NCBI GenBank assembly: GCA_001462345.1
Contig: LIUM01000049.1
Location: 100,149-164,148 of the forward strand
Reading direction: 5' to 3'
Source: Fibrobacteria bacterium AD312
GTDB taxonomy: Bacteria; Fibrobacterota; Fibrobacteria; Fibrobacterales; Fibrobacteraceae
Length of the DNA: 64,000 nucleotides
Part shown: one piece after another, positions 1-9,632 of the stretch
Numbering within the stretch: the first letter of the stretch is position 1
Layout: each line of letters starts with the position of its first letter
Notes under the pieces: generated by a model
The model's input: only the letters and a program-made list of their open reading frames with translations
Databases searched by the model: none
What the model was told of the DNA's origin: nothing
Position numbers and translations under genes: made by a program

Positions 1-2
1 TT

Positions 3-3000
3 TTTCCAGATCCAAAATTGGAGTATTGGTTTCGCTTGCATTGGGTAAAAACGCAGGGCACTCTTGCGAATTTTAACTCCATGATGATCGATCGTTTTTT
101 GATGACGATTCTTTGCCCAAATGATAACACAAAGAAGAAACTAAACGCCGATCTTTTACGAAGCGTAATCTGGGCGTACCTTTACAAAAATTATAAGTCT
201 CTTGGCGATGAAGTCACACGCTACCTTGAAGTGGAGGGCAAACTAGATGAAAAGCACTTGTTTGACCTTTGCAGTAAAATGGCGACGCTTTTTCTGGAAT
301 ACGAAACGAGCCGCCCTAAAGGATTTGTTCATAAGGGAAGTAACCTGAACGAAAAAGGGGATTTGGCAGAAGGGATTCTGGATAGGTGGAAACAGGGGAA
401 TCTACAGAATTTTTTTGATGGAAGTGAACGTGAAGTATGGCAGAGAAAACTTTATTCTCAGATTTTTCATACGCAGGGCAATGAACCTTCGATTCTCACG
501 AAGGCATTTGAAAATTATAATCAGCGTATAAATAAAGGCAAAAAGATTACGTTTGAAACCACTTACCTGACGATTCCGTTTTTGTTTCAAGATTGTATGC
601 TGAATCATGGCAAATTCCATACAGAACAATTTTCGATAAATGAAAAAACGCTTCCAGTGTTTGTTTTCGGCCTTACAGGTATGGGGCAATTCTATCGCGT
701 TATTTTGCAGGAGTATGCTAAAACGCATGATGTGAATGCTTACATTCAAAACCCTTGCATGGAATTTTGGGAAGACACCACTGTTGCTAAAAAATCACGC
801 CATCGCCAGTGGAACGCGAGAAACGGTGTGTGGCAGGGTGAAAACGGAGCGATTCCAAGTACAGTAAGGCAAAAGCTGCATTATAGTCTCAATGAATCAG
901 CTGATGTTGAAGTGAATGATGATTATGAAGAGGGCGTGAACTCGCGAAATGAAAACGCCCTTCTTAGCTATTGGGGAAAATCAGGACGCGATAATATCAA
1001 GTTATGGTGCCAGGCGAACGATTACAATTTTGAATTTGAAGAAGAATCATTGGAACTCCCAAGCGATTCATTGCTTCACCAGATTCAATATATGGTAGCC
1101 AGTCGTACAAATGAGCTGCCTGGTTTGTTGAGTGAAGATAATGAAAGTTTTTCATTGACCGCCGCTCCAACGCGTGAACGAGAAATCGAGGCTCTCCATA
1201 CCCGAATCTGTAAACTGCTTGCGGAACGCGATAAGGATGGCAATCCCGTAAATCGTATCAGCGACATTCTGGTGGTCTCTCCGAATCTTGATGTTTATCG
1301 CACAGCGATTTTCCAGTGCTTTGATCAGCAGTCGTTTCAAATTCCGTTCTCGATTGTAGATTCCCCAGCCAAGAAATCTTTAACAGGCGAAGCTCTTTCC
1401 GCCCTTTTTGCGATGCAGGAAAAACGCACTCTCTCTCGTTCGATTTTCTTTGATCTTGTGCGTAATCCAGTAATACAACAGACACGGCAAATCAGCAATG
1501 AAGATGTAAGCGCTTGGGAATCTTGGGTTGAAAATATGAATGTTTTCCGCACGCGTGGAAATGGAAAAAACGACTGGACTTTTGGATTAAAACGATTAAT
1601 GGCTTCAAGATTCAGCGACCATAAAATTAGTGCGGCAGGTGACGAGACTAGCGAAGGCTATGCTCCTTACATGGATATCAATAGCGAAAATGATGCTAGT
1701 TTAAGCCGTTTTGCGGACTGCGTCACAGAACTTGAAGAATGGATTGAGTATGCCCGTAACAAAGAAACGGTAGAGCTAGGGGAGTTGGATTTAATCTCCA
1801 CGATGCTCAACAAGTGGCTAGCGATGACGAATCCGCCCGATGGAATGAACGGGGAAACGATTATTTTCCAGAACGTTTTGAATTCTCTTGAAGATTTGAA
1901 ATTCCAGTTTGATGCAGGTGCTACAGAAGTTTCATGGGATTGTATTTCGCAAACGCTTATTTCTGCTGCAGAAGCTTCTGAGTATAGTTGTGGAAGCTTA
2001 TTTATGAACGGCATTACTTTTGCAAAATTTGTTCCGAATAGAATTATTCCAGTAAAGCACTTGTTCTTTATTGGACTTGATTCTGGAACCTTTCCTGGGA
2101 GTAAAAGCCAGAATACGCTTGATCTGCGGAGGTCCGTAGCGCCGTGGCCTGGTGATGATTCTCCTGTTGCCAAACAACGCTATGCTTTTCTTTGCCAGCT
2201 GATGAGCGTGAAAAAATCGCTCCATATCAGTTACTTGAATAAGAATATTGTCAAAGATGAAGATTTGTACCCGTCTTCTGTTGTAGCAGATATTCGAAAT
2301 TTTTTGAAAAATGCACTTCGTAAAAACGGAATAGATGTCAATGCTAAGAAAGTCTGGCCGCAAGAAGTGATTCCACTCGACGAATCGCGTGATTACGGTG
2401 AACTGTTTACGCAAAAGGAATTTCGAAACAAGTCCATTTTCGAAGATATGAAAAAGTCAGGTGACGAATCGGATGTAGAAAAAGAGCCTTTGGCACTATC
2501 CAAAGAGCTCCCACCAGACCGCGTTTCTTTTTATCAGTTTAAAAAATATCTTGAAGATCCATTCCAGTTTCGTGTTTCTCAGGTGCTAAACGATGGTGAA
2601 GAAGACGATGACCCGACTGATGAAGATTTCGAACCTATTGTGTTTGATATACTAGATAAAAGTTCTTTGATGAAACAGATGGTTAAATTTAAAATCACGG
2701 GCGATCACGAAGCGCTTGAAAAGCTGAAATGGCAGATGCTTTCTATTGGAGACATTCCCGATGGTGTTTATGGTGAAAAAATGTGGCAAGATGCTGAAAA
2801 GTATGCTGAAAACATCATAAAACTAATGGAAATAGATGAAAATTCACCGAAATCGAATTCCACAGACTGGACATTTGACGAACGTATTGAATTGCCGATG
2901 GAGCAACTTGATGGAACCAAGTGGACTTTACAAGGATCTCTCGGTTGGTGCAACAAGAAAAGAAATTGTCTAGTGTATTTGACTACATCAGATCCACATG

Positions 3001-3473
3001 CTGCAACAACAAGCCCCTATTTCGATAAGGGTAAATATTTATCATCTTATGTTGCTGCACTTGCTATTATCGCGAGTGAAACATCAAAATACGATGACGA
3101 ACGTCATATTGAAATTCAAATATATAGTGGAGCTCCTAGTGCTAAAAAACCTGCGAAGGCTAATGTTGTCCTATCTCCGAATAAAGCCAAAAAAATATTG
3201 AAGAAACTGTATCATAAAACCTTCTGCGAAAAATATTCTAAGGCGGTTCCTGCGGATATAGTGGATGAAACAATTGAAACATTCAGTGATTACACAAAAA
3301 AATTTACTGATGCCAATGGCCTTTGGGAATATTTCAAAAAAGCAAAAATTTTTGACACGCGAAAAGACTTAGGATTCTCTCCCAATAATTTTGAAAAAGA
3401 ATGGGAGAAGGCTACCAAACAACAGAGAGATCTGATGTGCTTTTCGATCGATGGTAAGGAGAGCAAAAAATGA
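3..3473 (+). CDS. recC: RecBCD enzyme subunit RecC (5' end outside window)
   Basis: Gamma subunit of the RecBCD helicase-nuclease, which loads on double-strand ends and recognises Chi. The frame is open to the window edge at base 3. The TTG at 18 is probably not the start, because the visible N-terminus (FPDPKLEYW then ANFNSMMIDRFL) corresponds to a region that normally lies about 40 residues inside RecC. The C-terminal part carries the RecC-type inactivated nuclease fold, with VSFYQFKKYLEDPF near 2523-2565 resembling the family's conserved hydrophobic-Pro motif. About 1,150 residues are visible, the usual size. The stop overlaps the recB start by four bases (ATGA), so the two are translationally coupled. 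Assignment rests on this order plus motifs; RecC is poorly conserved. Confidence 0.87.
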   Translation, partial: FPDPKLEYWFRLHWVKTQGTLANFNSMMIDRFLMTILCPNDNTKKKLNADLLRSVIWAYLYKNYKSLGDEVTRYLEVEGKLDEKHLFDLCSKMATLFLEYETSRPKGFVHKGSNLNEKGDLAEGILDRWKQGNLQNFFDGSEREVWQRKLYSQIFHTQGNEPSILTKAFENYNQRINKGKKITFETTYLTIPFLFQDCMLNHGKFHTEQFSINEKTLPVFVFGLTGMGQFYRVILQEYAKTHDVNAYIQNPCMEFWEDTTVAKKSRHRQWNARNGVWQGENGAIPSTVRQKLHYSLNESADVEVNDDYEEGVNSRNENALLSYWGKSGRDNIKLWCQANDYNFEFEEESLELPSDSLLHQIQYMVASRTNELPGLLSEDNESFSLTAAPTREREIEALHTRICKLLAERDKDGNPVNRISDILVVSPNLDVYRTAIFQCFDQQSFQIPFSIVDSPAKKSLTGEALSALFAMQEKRTLSRSIFFDLVRNPVIQQTRQISNEDVSAWESWVENMNVFRTRGNGKNDWTFGLKRLMASRFSDHKISAAGDETSEGYAPYMDINSENDASLSRFADCVTELEEWIEYARNKETVELGELDLISTMLNKWLAMTNPPDGMNGETIIFQNVLNSLEDLKFQFDAGATEVSWDCISQTLISAAEASEYSCGSLFMNGITFAKFVPNRIIPVKHLFFIGLDSGTFPGSKSQNTLDLRRSVAPWPGDDSPVAKQRYAFLCQLMSVKKSLHISYLNKNIVKDEDLYPSSVVADIRNFLKNALRKNGIDVNAKKVWPQEVIPLDESRDYGELFTQKEFRNKSIFEDMKKSGDESDVEKEPLALSKELPPDRVSFYQFKKYLEDPFQFRVSQVLNDGEEDDDPTDEDFEPIVFDILDKSSLMKQMVKFKITGDHEALEKLKWQMLSIGDIPDGVYGEKMWQDAEKYAENIIKLMEIDENSPKSNSTDWTFDERIELPMEQLDGTKWTLQGSLGWCNKKRNCLVYLTTSDPHAATTSPYFDKGKYLSSYVAALAIIASETSKYDDERHIEIQIYSGAPSAKKPAKANVVLSPNKAKKILKKLYHKTFCEKYSKAVPADIVDETIETFSDYTKKFTDANGLWEYFKKAKIFDTRKDLGFSPNNFEKEWEKATKQQRDLMCFSIDGKESKK

Positions 3474-6400
3474 GTTTTATTGATAAGATTGACCTAGAAG
3501 AAAATTGGGTTGTGGAGGCTTCTGCAGGGACAGGAAAAACGTATACCATTCAACAGATTGTAGCTCGCCTTGTAAAAGAAGGTATCTCTCTTAAGAAAAT
3601 TCTAATTGTCACTTACACTGAAAAAGCGGCTGGAGAATTGAAAGATCGCATTCGCAAAAAACTGGAAGAGGTTTTAGATTCCCAAAATAATTCACAAGAC
3701 GATTTAGATGTTTTTGAAACGGCCTTACGTGAAGTGGATAACGCCTCCATTTTTACCATCCATTCTTTTTGCCAAAAAGCACTGAAAGAATTCGCTTATG
3801 ATGCAGGGCGGCCATTCGACTTAAATATGATTGACGATAACGAAGTATCAGACGTTATTGATGAATGGGCACGAGACAAATGGCCTCATGATCCGCTATA
3901 CCAAATACTGATTCAACATGACACAAATGTAAGTGATTTGAAAAAAGAATTGAAGAATGCCATACGCCTTTATTATGGTAAGTCTGCAGATGGTGAAGAA
4001 ATTGTAGAAATAGAATCTGCACTTGTTTCAAATCTTCAAAAATGGCCAGAAAATTTTGATGACTTATTATTGATTCCAGAAGTAAAGGATAATTATGGAA
4101 TTATTGAGGCAAATGGAAATTCTAATTTTACTACTAGTAATGAATCAAAAACATTAGGAGACTTTGCTGCAGCTTTAAAACGCTGGCAAGGTACAAGTTC
4201 AAAATTTTACGATGGTAATCAGTTTCGCGATGGAGTAACCCCTAAAAAATGGCCATCTGAAGTATACGACGCTTTTGAGTTCTTTAAAAAATTAAATAAA
4301 CCTGATGATCTTGATAAAAAAATTTTGAAAGCATTCAATCATAAGTTTATCTACTCTCAAATTCCTTTATTATTTGAGGAATGGCAACGCATTAAGAAGG
4401 ATCATAAGTCTCAATCTTTCAATGACATGATTCTTTCTGTCCATCGTGCCGTCATGGAAAAGTCTCTTGATGGAAGTGATAGCAGTCTTTGCAAAAAACT
4501 GCGTTCCGAATATACTCATGCCATCATCGACGAATTCCAAGATACAAACCAACTACAGTGGGATATTTTCAAAAAAATATTTATATGCGATAAGCATTCC
4601 GTTCTCGTGGTAGGTGATCCGAAACAATCCATTTATAGTTTTCAGGGTGCCGATGTAAACGTCTATCGTAGTGCAACAGAAGAAATTAAGAATAGCAAAG
4701 AACTCAAATACAATTACCGTTCGACTAATGAGATGATTGAAGCTTGCAATCGATTTTTCTCTTGCAAAAGTTTCTTTCGTGACAAATCGGTGTTTCATAA
4801 ATCAGAGCCGCCCGAAAGCGTAGAACAACAAAAAAACACAGCACGCTTTTGGGATGACAATCTTAAAAAATGGACAAACCCAGCGCCATTCTGGATATCA
4901 GAAGAGTGTCTTTCGGAGAAATCCTTCGCTGAAATAGGTGTTCGAAAAATGATAGAATGTTGCTCTTATGTAAAAACTTCTGATGGTCTGCAGACTCGTC
5001 TGCAAGTTTTCAATAAAGAAAAATGCAAGGAATGGCGAGACGTGACGTTTAAGGATTTTGCCATTCTTGCTCGAACAAGAAGTGAAATGGAACCTATTGA
5101 AGAATGTATGCGCAAAGTAGGTGTACCATTTACTCGATATAAGGATGATCATCTGTTTGATGGCCGAGAATGTGCTTCATGGATTGCTCTTTTTAAAGCA
5201 TTAAATGCGCCCGATTTTACATCACGAAATCGTCGTATATTGAATGAACTCTTGATGACCGACTTTTTTGCTTTTTCTTTGGAGCAGGTTCAAAGTGATT
5301 CCTTCGATGATCCGCTTTGTAAAGAGCGAGAAATGATTAATAATTGGAAAATACTTGCTCTTCATCGGCGTTTTGCAGAACTTCAGGAATGTATTTATAG
5401 TGATACCCGTGTTGAAGAGCGCTTAAAAGATCTCTCCAAACTGCAAAATCTTGCTAAACTTCGTCAAATCGGGAGCTATTCTATTGATTACCTCTATGAT
5501 CATGGTTGTTCGCTCAATGAACTAATACGAAAATTAGTGGCCATGCAAAACAGGCAAGGGGATGCCGATGATCGCGACGGGAATCTCATCGCAAAGGGTA
5601 CTGATTTTGAAGCCGTGCAGGTGATGACGATCCATGCATCCAAGGGGCTCGAATTTCCTGTAGTCATATCAGTTGCGGGCCATATAGGATTTTATGATAG
5701 AGCAATTGGGCCATTCCTATACCACGATCCGAACGATCCCAAAAAAGTGAAACTAGGGTTAAGTGACGATGCTAAAAAAGCACGCAAAAAAGAGGAACTT
5801 GAAGAATGGAGCCGCTTGTTTTATGTTGATTTTACGCGTGCATCCTCTCTACTAATGCTTCCGCGATACAGTAAGTGGATAAAAAAAGATTTAACGTTCA
5901 ATGATGATTTCAAATTTCTCGGCGAATCTATGAAGGCGTTTTGTGTAGATGAAAATTCTGCCTATTACACCGTAATGCAAACCGAAAACTCTTGGGATTT
6001 TAATACCGAAAAAAATCTTAAAAAAATGGTTCAGGAAAAAATTCTAAAACCTCTTTCAGATCGTGAGGGAAAACTCATAGCAACACCAGTTTCAAAGGAA
6101 GACCAGCTTGTTCTCATCGAAAACTTGCAAAAGAAAGTAGGGGAGCTTAGCATAATGCAGCATTCCTACAGTTCGCTTGTGGGTAAGGTTGAAAGTAGCG
6201 TGAGTATTGATGGTAGTAAAGCCCTAGATAAGGAAGGCTTGTCAGAAAGTTACGACATTGAAAATGAATTAGAAAAAGCAGATGCTGGAATTGGTGAAGA
6301 GGAACTCTCTATCAAGTACCCACGAGGGTCTAAGCTCGGTAACGCATTACATGAAGTTTTTGAACTCACAACGTTCCATGACTTTACCGTAAAATACCCA

Positions 6401-7114
6401 GATCTTGAATTGGCGCAAAATTCTGCGGAACTCTGTGACAGAGTAGAAACGGCTTTCCGTAAACAATCTTTACCCATCTGGAATCACAAAGAAGACTGGA
6501 CAAATCATACAATTCAAATTCTTTGGAACACGTTAAATGCAACTCTCCCCACGATTGAAGGCGGTAGAAAATTATCCGACATAGATTCCAAATTCAAATT
6601 AACTTCAATTGAACCTAATTGCAGTAAATCCGAAGCACAGTTCAATTTGAATGCTACTGCCGAAAATAATGGGGAGGCGAGCGAATTCTTACAAAACGTT
6701 TGTAAGGGCTTTATAGATCTTATGTTCGTGCGCCAGGATTCTTCTGGAGAAAATCGTTATTCCATTCTCGACTGGAAATCCGATGTGATTCCTTCTGGAG
6801 ATTATAGTTCAGAAAGTGTGCAGAAACGTGTTGATGAAGATTACTCTGTACAGCGAGTTCTTTACTGCTATTGCCTTATCAAATGGCTCAAGCAGTTCTA
6901 CAGTGGTCTTAGCGAAACCGAAATCTTTGATAAGCACTTTGGGGGTATCTATTACGTATTCGCTCGCGGTTGTAAAGCCGACTCTGAAAATGGCATTTAT
7001 GCACATACTTGGGAAACTTACGATGCCCTCTGTGAATCGTATGAAAAGGTGCGAACACTGATGCATAAGAGGCGGAAAAAAATAACTGGTGAAATAAACG
7101 GGGAGGAACAATAA
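3470..7114 (+). CDS. recB: RecBCD enzyme subunit RecB (UvrD-type helicase and nuclease)
   Basis: 3'-to-5' SF1A helicase and nuclease of RecBCD, 1214 residues. Helicase motifs run in order: Walker A ASAGTGKT with Lys23, TYTEKAAGEL (Ia), IIDEFQDTNQ near 350 (II), VGDPKQSIYSFQGAD (III), YNYRS (IV), MTIHASKGLEFPVV near 720 (V), YVDFTRA near 786 (VI). The C-terminal nuclease looks intact: GNALHEVFE near 957 supplies the metal-binding His, GFIDLMF the Asp, and ILDWKSD near 1100 the Asp/Lys pair. The start overlaps recC by four bases, and recD follows after one base. All helicase and nuclease signatures are present, so this should be an active exonuclease V rather than an AddA, which would pair with AddB instead of RecC and RecD. 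Confidence 0.95.
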   Translation: MSFIDKIDLEENWVVEASAGTGKTYTIQQIVARLVKEGISLKKILIVTYTEKAAGELKDRIRKKLEEVLDSQNNSQDDLDVFETALREVDNASIFTIHSFCQKALKEFAYDAGRPFDLNMIDDNEVSDVIDEWARDKWPHDPLYQILIQHDTNVSDLKKELKNAIRLYYGKSADGEEIVEIESALVSNLQKWPENFDDLLLIPEVKDNYGIIEANGNSNFTTSNESKTLGDFAAALKRWQGTSSKFYDGNQFRDGVTPKKWPSEVYDAFEFFKKLNKPDDLDKKILKAFNHKFIYSQIPLLFEEWQRIKKDHKSQSFNDMILSVHRAVMEKSLDGSDSSLCKKLRSEYTHAIIDEFQDTNQLQWDIFKKIFICDKHSVLVVGDPKQSIYSFQGADVNVYRSATEEIKNSKELKYNYRSTNEMIEACNRFFSCKSFFRDKSVFHKSEPPESVEQQKNTARFWDDNLKKWTNPAPFWISEECLSEKSFAEIGVRKMIECCSYVKTSDGLQTRLQVFNKEKCKEWRDVTFKDFAILARTRSEMEPIEECMRKVGVPFTRYKDDHLFDGRECASWIALFKALNAPDFTSRNRRILNELLMTDFFAFSLEQVQSDSFDDPLCKEREMINNWKILALHRRFAELQECIYSDTRVEERLKDLSKLQNLAKLRQIGSYSIDYLYDHGCSLNELIRKLVAMQNRQGDADDRDGNLIAKGTDFEAVQVMTIHASKGLEFPVVISVAGHIGFYDRAIGPFLYHDPNDPKKVKLGLSDDAKKARKKEELEEWSRLFYVDFTRASSLLMLPRYSKWIKKDLTFNDDFKFLGESMKAFCVDENSAYYTVMQTENSWDFNTEKNLKKMVQEKILKPLSDREGKLIATPVSKEDQLVLIENLQKKVGELSIMQHSYSSLVGKVESSVSIDGSKALDKEGLSESYDIENELEKADAGIGEEELSIKYPRGSKLGNALHEVFELTTFHDFTVKYPDLELAQNSAELCDRVETAFRKQSLPIWNHKEDWTNHTIQILWNTLNATLPTIEGGRKLSDIDSKFKLTSIEPNCSKSEAQFNLNATAENNGEASEFLQNVCKGFIDLMFVRQDSSGENRYSILDWKSDVIPSGDYSSESVQKRVDEDYSVQRVLYCYCLIKWLKQFYSGLSETEIFDKHFGGIYYVFARGCKADSENGIYAHTWETYDALCESYEKVRTLMHKRRKKITGEINGEEQ

Positions 7115-7115
7115 A

Positions 7116-9035
7116 ATGGGTGATACAATGGAAAATAAAAAGGGTTCCGAGATTCTTTCCGAAGTACTTTCGCCGATGGACAAGCACATGCTTCGTTTTG
7201 TGAAAGAACTGCAGACAGATATTTCTGAAAATGTAGAGAACTTTTTGAAGATGATTTTCTTGCTGCAGGGTGCTGGTAACACGCGTTTTTCTCTGGATGC
7301 TGCGGTATTTAACGAAAAATGGATGGTGCTTTGGAACGGGCTACAGACCATGTCTCTCGAGTCTTTTAATGACTTTATTCCCACGATTAAGACTGCTCTT
7401 CAAGACATTCAAAAGAACAAGTACACCAACATGATTGAGTATCGCGAAGATAACAAGGAAACCCCAGACGAAGCGGTTACAAAACCATTCGTGATTCATA
7501 AAAATTACATTTATATAACCAAATATTTTGATGCCAAGTGTATAATTGAGCGCGTAGCTAACGAAATTTTTAAAGGGGGCAAAGCGCCTGAAAACAAAAG
7601 TATTCAGGAGTGTATCGATTATATCGCTTCCATTCATGTTAAGGATTCGCCATTTGCAAACGCTCAAAATCCCGAAGGAAAATTTTTAGTAAACGAAGAA
7701 CAAGCAGAAGCGATTCTCCGCGGGCAAAATGAAAACTTGATTATTACAGGTGGCCCTGGAACTGGAAAAACAACTGTGGTTCTATATATTCTTTGGAAAT
7801 GGCTCGCTAGCAATCATGAGTTTTTGGACTGGAATATTCGACTGGCAGCCCCCAGTGGTAAGGCCGCAGACCGTATGCGCGAAAGTTTAATTAACGGCTT
7901 GAATGGAATTGAAGAAAGTGTTCGTAAGGGTAGTGGCGAAAAAATCTACAAGAAGCTTAGTGATTTACAAAGTAGCACAATCCATAGGCTTCTTAAATTT
8001 ATCCCTACTTCTGGAACGTTTAAATACAATAAGAATAATCCGTTTTCTGAAAACACGTTATTTGTCATTGACGAAGCGAGCATGATTGATATTAGCCTTT
8101 TCGCTTCTTTTTTGCAGGCTGTTCCTAAGGGAGCTAAGGTTTTTATTTTAGGGGATCCCTTCCAGTTGCCTTCCGTTGGTGCGGGCGCTGTACTTGGTGA
8201 AATTCTTTCTCAAGAAAATAAATTTTCTATTAAACTAAAAAAATCAAACCGTTTTACTGATGAATCTGAAATTGGGCAACTAGCAAAAGCGATTCAACAA
8301 AATGCGGAAACCACAAATTTTCAACCAGTATCAATGCAAGAGCAAGAGTCAGTCAAGTTCATAGATATTTCAGCACGTACGCTTAAGGAAACTGAAAATC
8401 AGGTAAAAGATATTCTCGATACATGGCTAAGTGATATGCAACAGCTTCCGATTCTTGCCGCACAAGTGAAAGTAAATGTGAAAGTGGATAATCAATCTGA
8501 AGTGCACGAAAAATTGTGGAATCTATCGCTAAAAAAACGCATGCTTTCTGCAGAGCGCAAGGGCCCACGTGGTGTTGATTTTTTGAATCGCCAAGCCTTT
8601 AAGAACATGATGCGTACTGAGGCAGCTCGAAAACATACAGATGGAAAATATTTCGCAGGGCAACTCCTAATTCTTACGCAGAACCAACCTATGTACCAGC
8701 TGTACAATGGCGATACGGGAATTGTTGTTTTCAGTGACAATCGTCCGTACCTCATGCTGAAAAAGGATAAATTTGTCTTTTATCCGCTTGCCCTTCTCCC
8801 AGCGGATGCATTAGAGAGTGCCTTTGCAATTACCATTCACAAATCGCAAGGTTCGGAATACGAGGAAATTCTAATGTTTTTACCTTCGCAAATCGGGCAT
8901 CCATTGCTCACAAACCAAATTGTGTATACAGGGATTACGCGTGCAAAAAAGAAAGTGACTACAGTCGTTTCGCCCGAAGCCTTTCAAGCCGCCTGTAGCA
9001 CAGTGACTAAACGCGAAACAGGTGTTGTTCTATAA
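7116..9035 (+). CDS. recD: RecBCD enzyme subunit RecD (SF1B 5'-3' helicase)
   Basis: 5'-to-3' helicase subunit, 639 residues, the normal RecD length. Motifs visible: Walker A GGPGTGKTTV near 215, AAPSGKAADRM, STIHRLLKF, LFVIDEASMID (Walker B), LGDPFQLPSVGAGAVL, TIHKSQGSEY and YTGITRAKKKV at the C-terminus. It lacks the long N-terminal extension of RecD2, and its position directly after recB supports the RecBCD subunit. A strong Shine-Dalgarno GGGGAGGA (7100-7107) lies eight bases before the ATG. It is the last gene of the recC-recB-recD operon; I see no clear U-tract terminator in the 78 bases that follow. Confidence 0.94.
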   Translation: MGDTMENKKGSEILSEVLSPMDKHMLRFVKELQTDISENVENFLKMIFLLQGAGNTRFSLDAAVFNEKWMVLWNGLQTMSLESFNDFIPTIKTALQDIQKNKYTNMIEYREDNKETPDEAVTKPFVIHKNYIYITKYFDAKCIIERVANEIFKGGKAPENKSIQECIDYIASIHVKDSPFANAQNPEGKFLVNEEQAEAILRGQNENLIITGGPGTGKTTVVLYILWKWLASNHEFLDWNIRLAAPSGKAADRMRESLINGLNGIEESVRKGSGEKIYKKLSDLQSSTIHRLLKFIPTSGTFKYNKNNPFSENTLFVIDEASMIDISLFASFLQAVPKGAKVFILGDPFQLPSVGAGAVLGEILSQENKFSIKLKKSNRFTDESEIGQLAKAIQQNAETTNFQPVSMQEQESVKFIDISARTLKETENQVKDILDTWLSDMQQLPILAAQVKVNVKVDNQSEVHEKLWNLSLKKRMLSAERKGPRGVDFLNRQAFKNMMRTEAARKHTDGKYFAGQLLILTQNQPMYQLYNGDTGIVVFSDNRPYLMLKKDKFVFYPLALLPADALESAFAITIHKSQGSEYEEILMFLPSQIGHPLLTNQIVYTGITRAKKKVTTVVSPEAFQAACSTVTKRETGVVL

Positions 9036-9072
9036 CTTTATTTCATAAGGTTTTATAAAGCTTGTATTTTTT

Positions 9073-9101
9073 TTGAAAAGAGTGAGTGAAGAATATATAT
9101 T
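9073..9101 (+). promoter_or_regulatory. Sigma-70-like promoter of the 9114 gene
   Basis: TTGAAA at 9073-9078 and TATATT at 9096-9101, separated by exactly 17 bases. A start about seven bases after the hexamer would leave a leader of roughly six bases before the ATG at 9114, and there is no Shine-Dalgarno. Confidence 0.6.
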
Positions 9102-9113
9102 ATATAAAGAAAT

Positions 9114-9632
9114 ATGATTAGACATTTTTTTCAAATTTTATTTGCTGGAGCTACCGCCTTATTTTGGGCAGATAAATCCAAAATTCTAATGGGTATTATA
9201 TTTTCTTTTTCTGCAGTGCAACATATTGCTTGTACTTATGGACCTCCAAATGACATAGATAACGGAAATGATCCATCACCAGATTGCTCCCCACAATTTT
9301 CTGTAGAAAAAATTTCTCGTATCGATTATTCTGAATGTGAAAATACTTTAGCCGATCTTTTAGAAAACGTAAGTGCTTGTGAGGCACCATGCAAGAACGG
9401 TGAAATGCTCAATGCCACTTGGCGTCCAGACGGCTCTATTGATTCTGGTCAATTTGTTTGTTATGATGAGCGTCCAGAAGATTGTTCTTATAATACTATG
9501 CTAAGTAAGAAAGACTCTATTATTGCTCTTGGTGATACATGTTTACTCGATCATATGAAAGCGGATTCTTCCTTAATTCAATATTTGTGCGGAACAGAAG
9601 TTGTTTCCGTAGAGGAAGCCGATCGTCGTTAG
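9114..9632 (+). CDS. Cysteine-rich exported protein of unknown function
   Basis: 172 residues; I do not recognise a family. The N-terminus is hydrophobic in two short segments (about 5-19 and 25-40) ending in HIACTYGPP, where the Cys could be a poorly canonical lipobox. After it come eight further cysteines, spaced as in a small disulfide-bonded secreted protein, with many acidic residues. The CTYGPP start of the mature part recalls short YGxP motifs after the lipid cysteine in some FCB-group lipoproteins, including radical-SAM-associated ones, but no maturase gene is in this window. It converges on the 9629 gene with stop codons overlapping. A clean -35/-10 pair lies upstream, so it is transcribed alone. 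Confidence 0.6.
   Translation: MIRHFFQILFAGATALFWADKSKILMGIIFSFSAVQHIACTYGPPNDIDNGNDPSPDCSPQFSVEKISRIDYSECENTLADLLENVSACEAPCKNGEMLNATWRPDGSIDSGQFVCYDERPEDCSYNTMLSKKDSIIALGDTCLLDHMKADSSLIQYLCGTEVVSVEEADRR

Noticed and set aside
1667..2173. Minus-strand reading frame of 168 codons within recC
   Set aside because: Shadow of the recC coding strand; no signal or motif.
6809..7384. Minus-strand reading frame of 191 codons antisense to recB/recD
   Set aside because: It overlaps strong genes on the other strand, spans two of them and has no family motif.
9036..9072. Terminator after recD
   Set aside because: AAGCTT and a T run exist, but no stem of more than four pairs is present.
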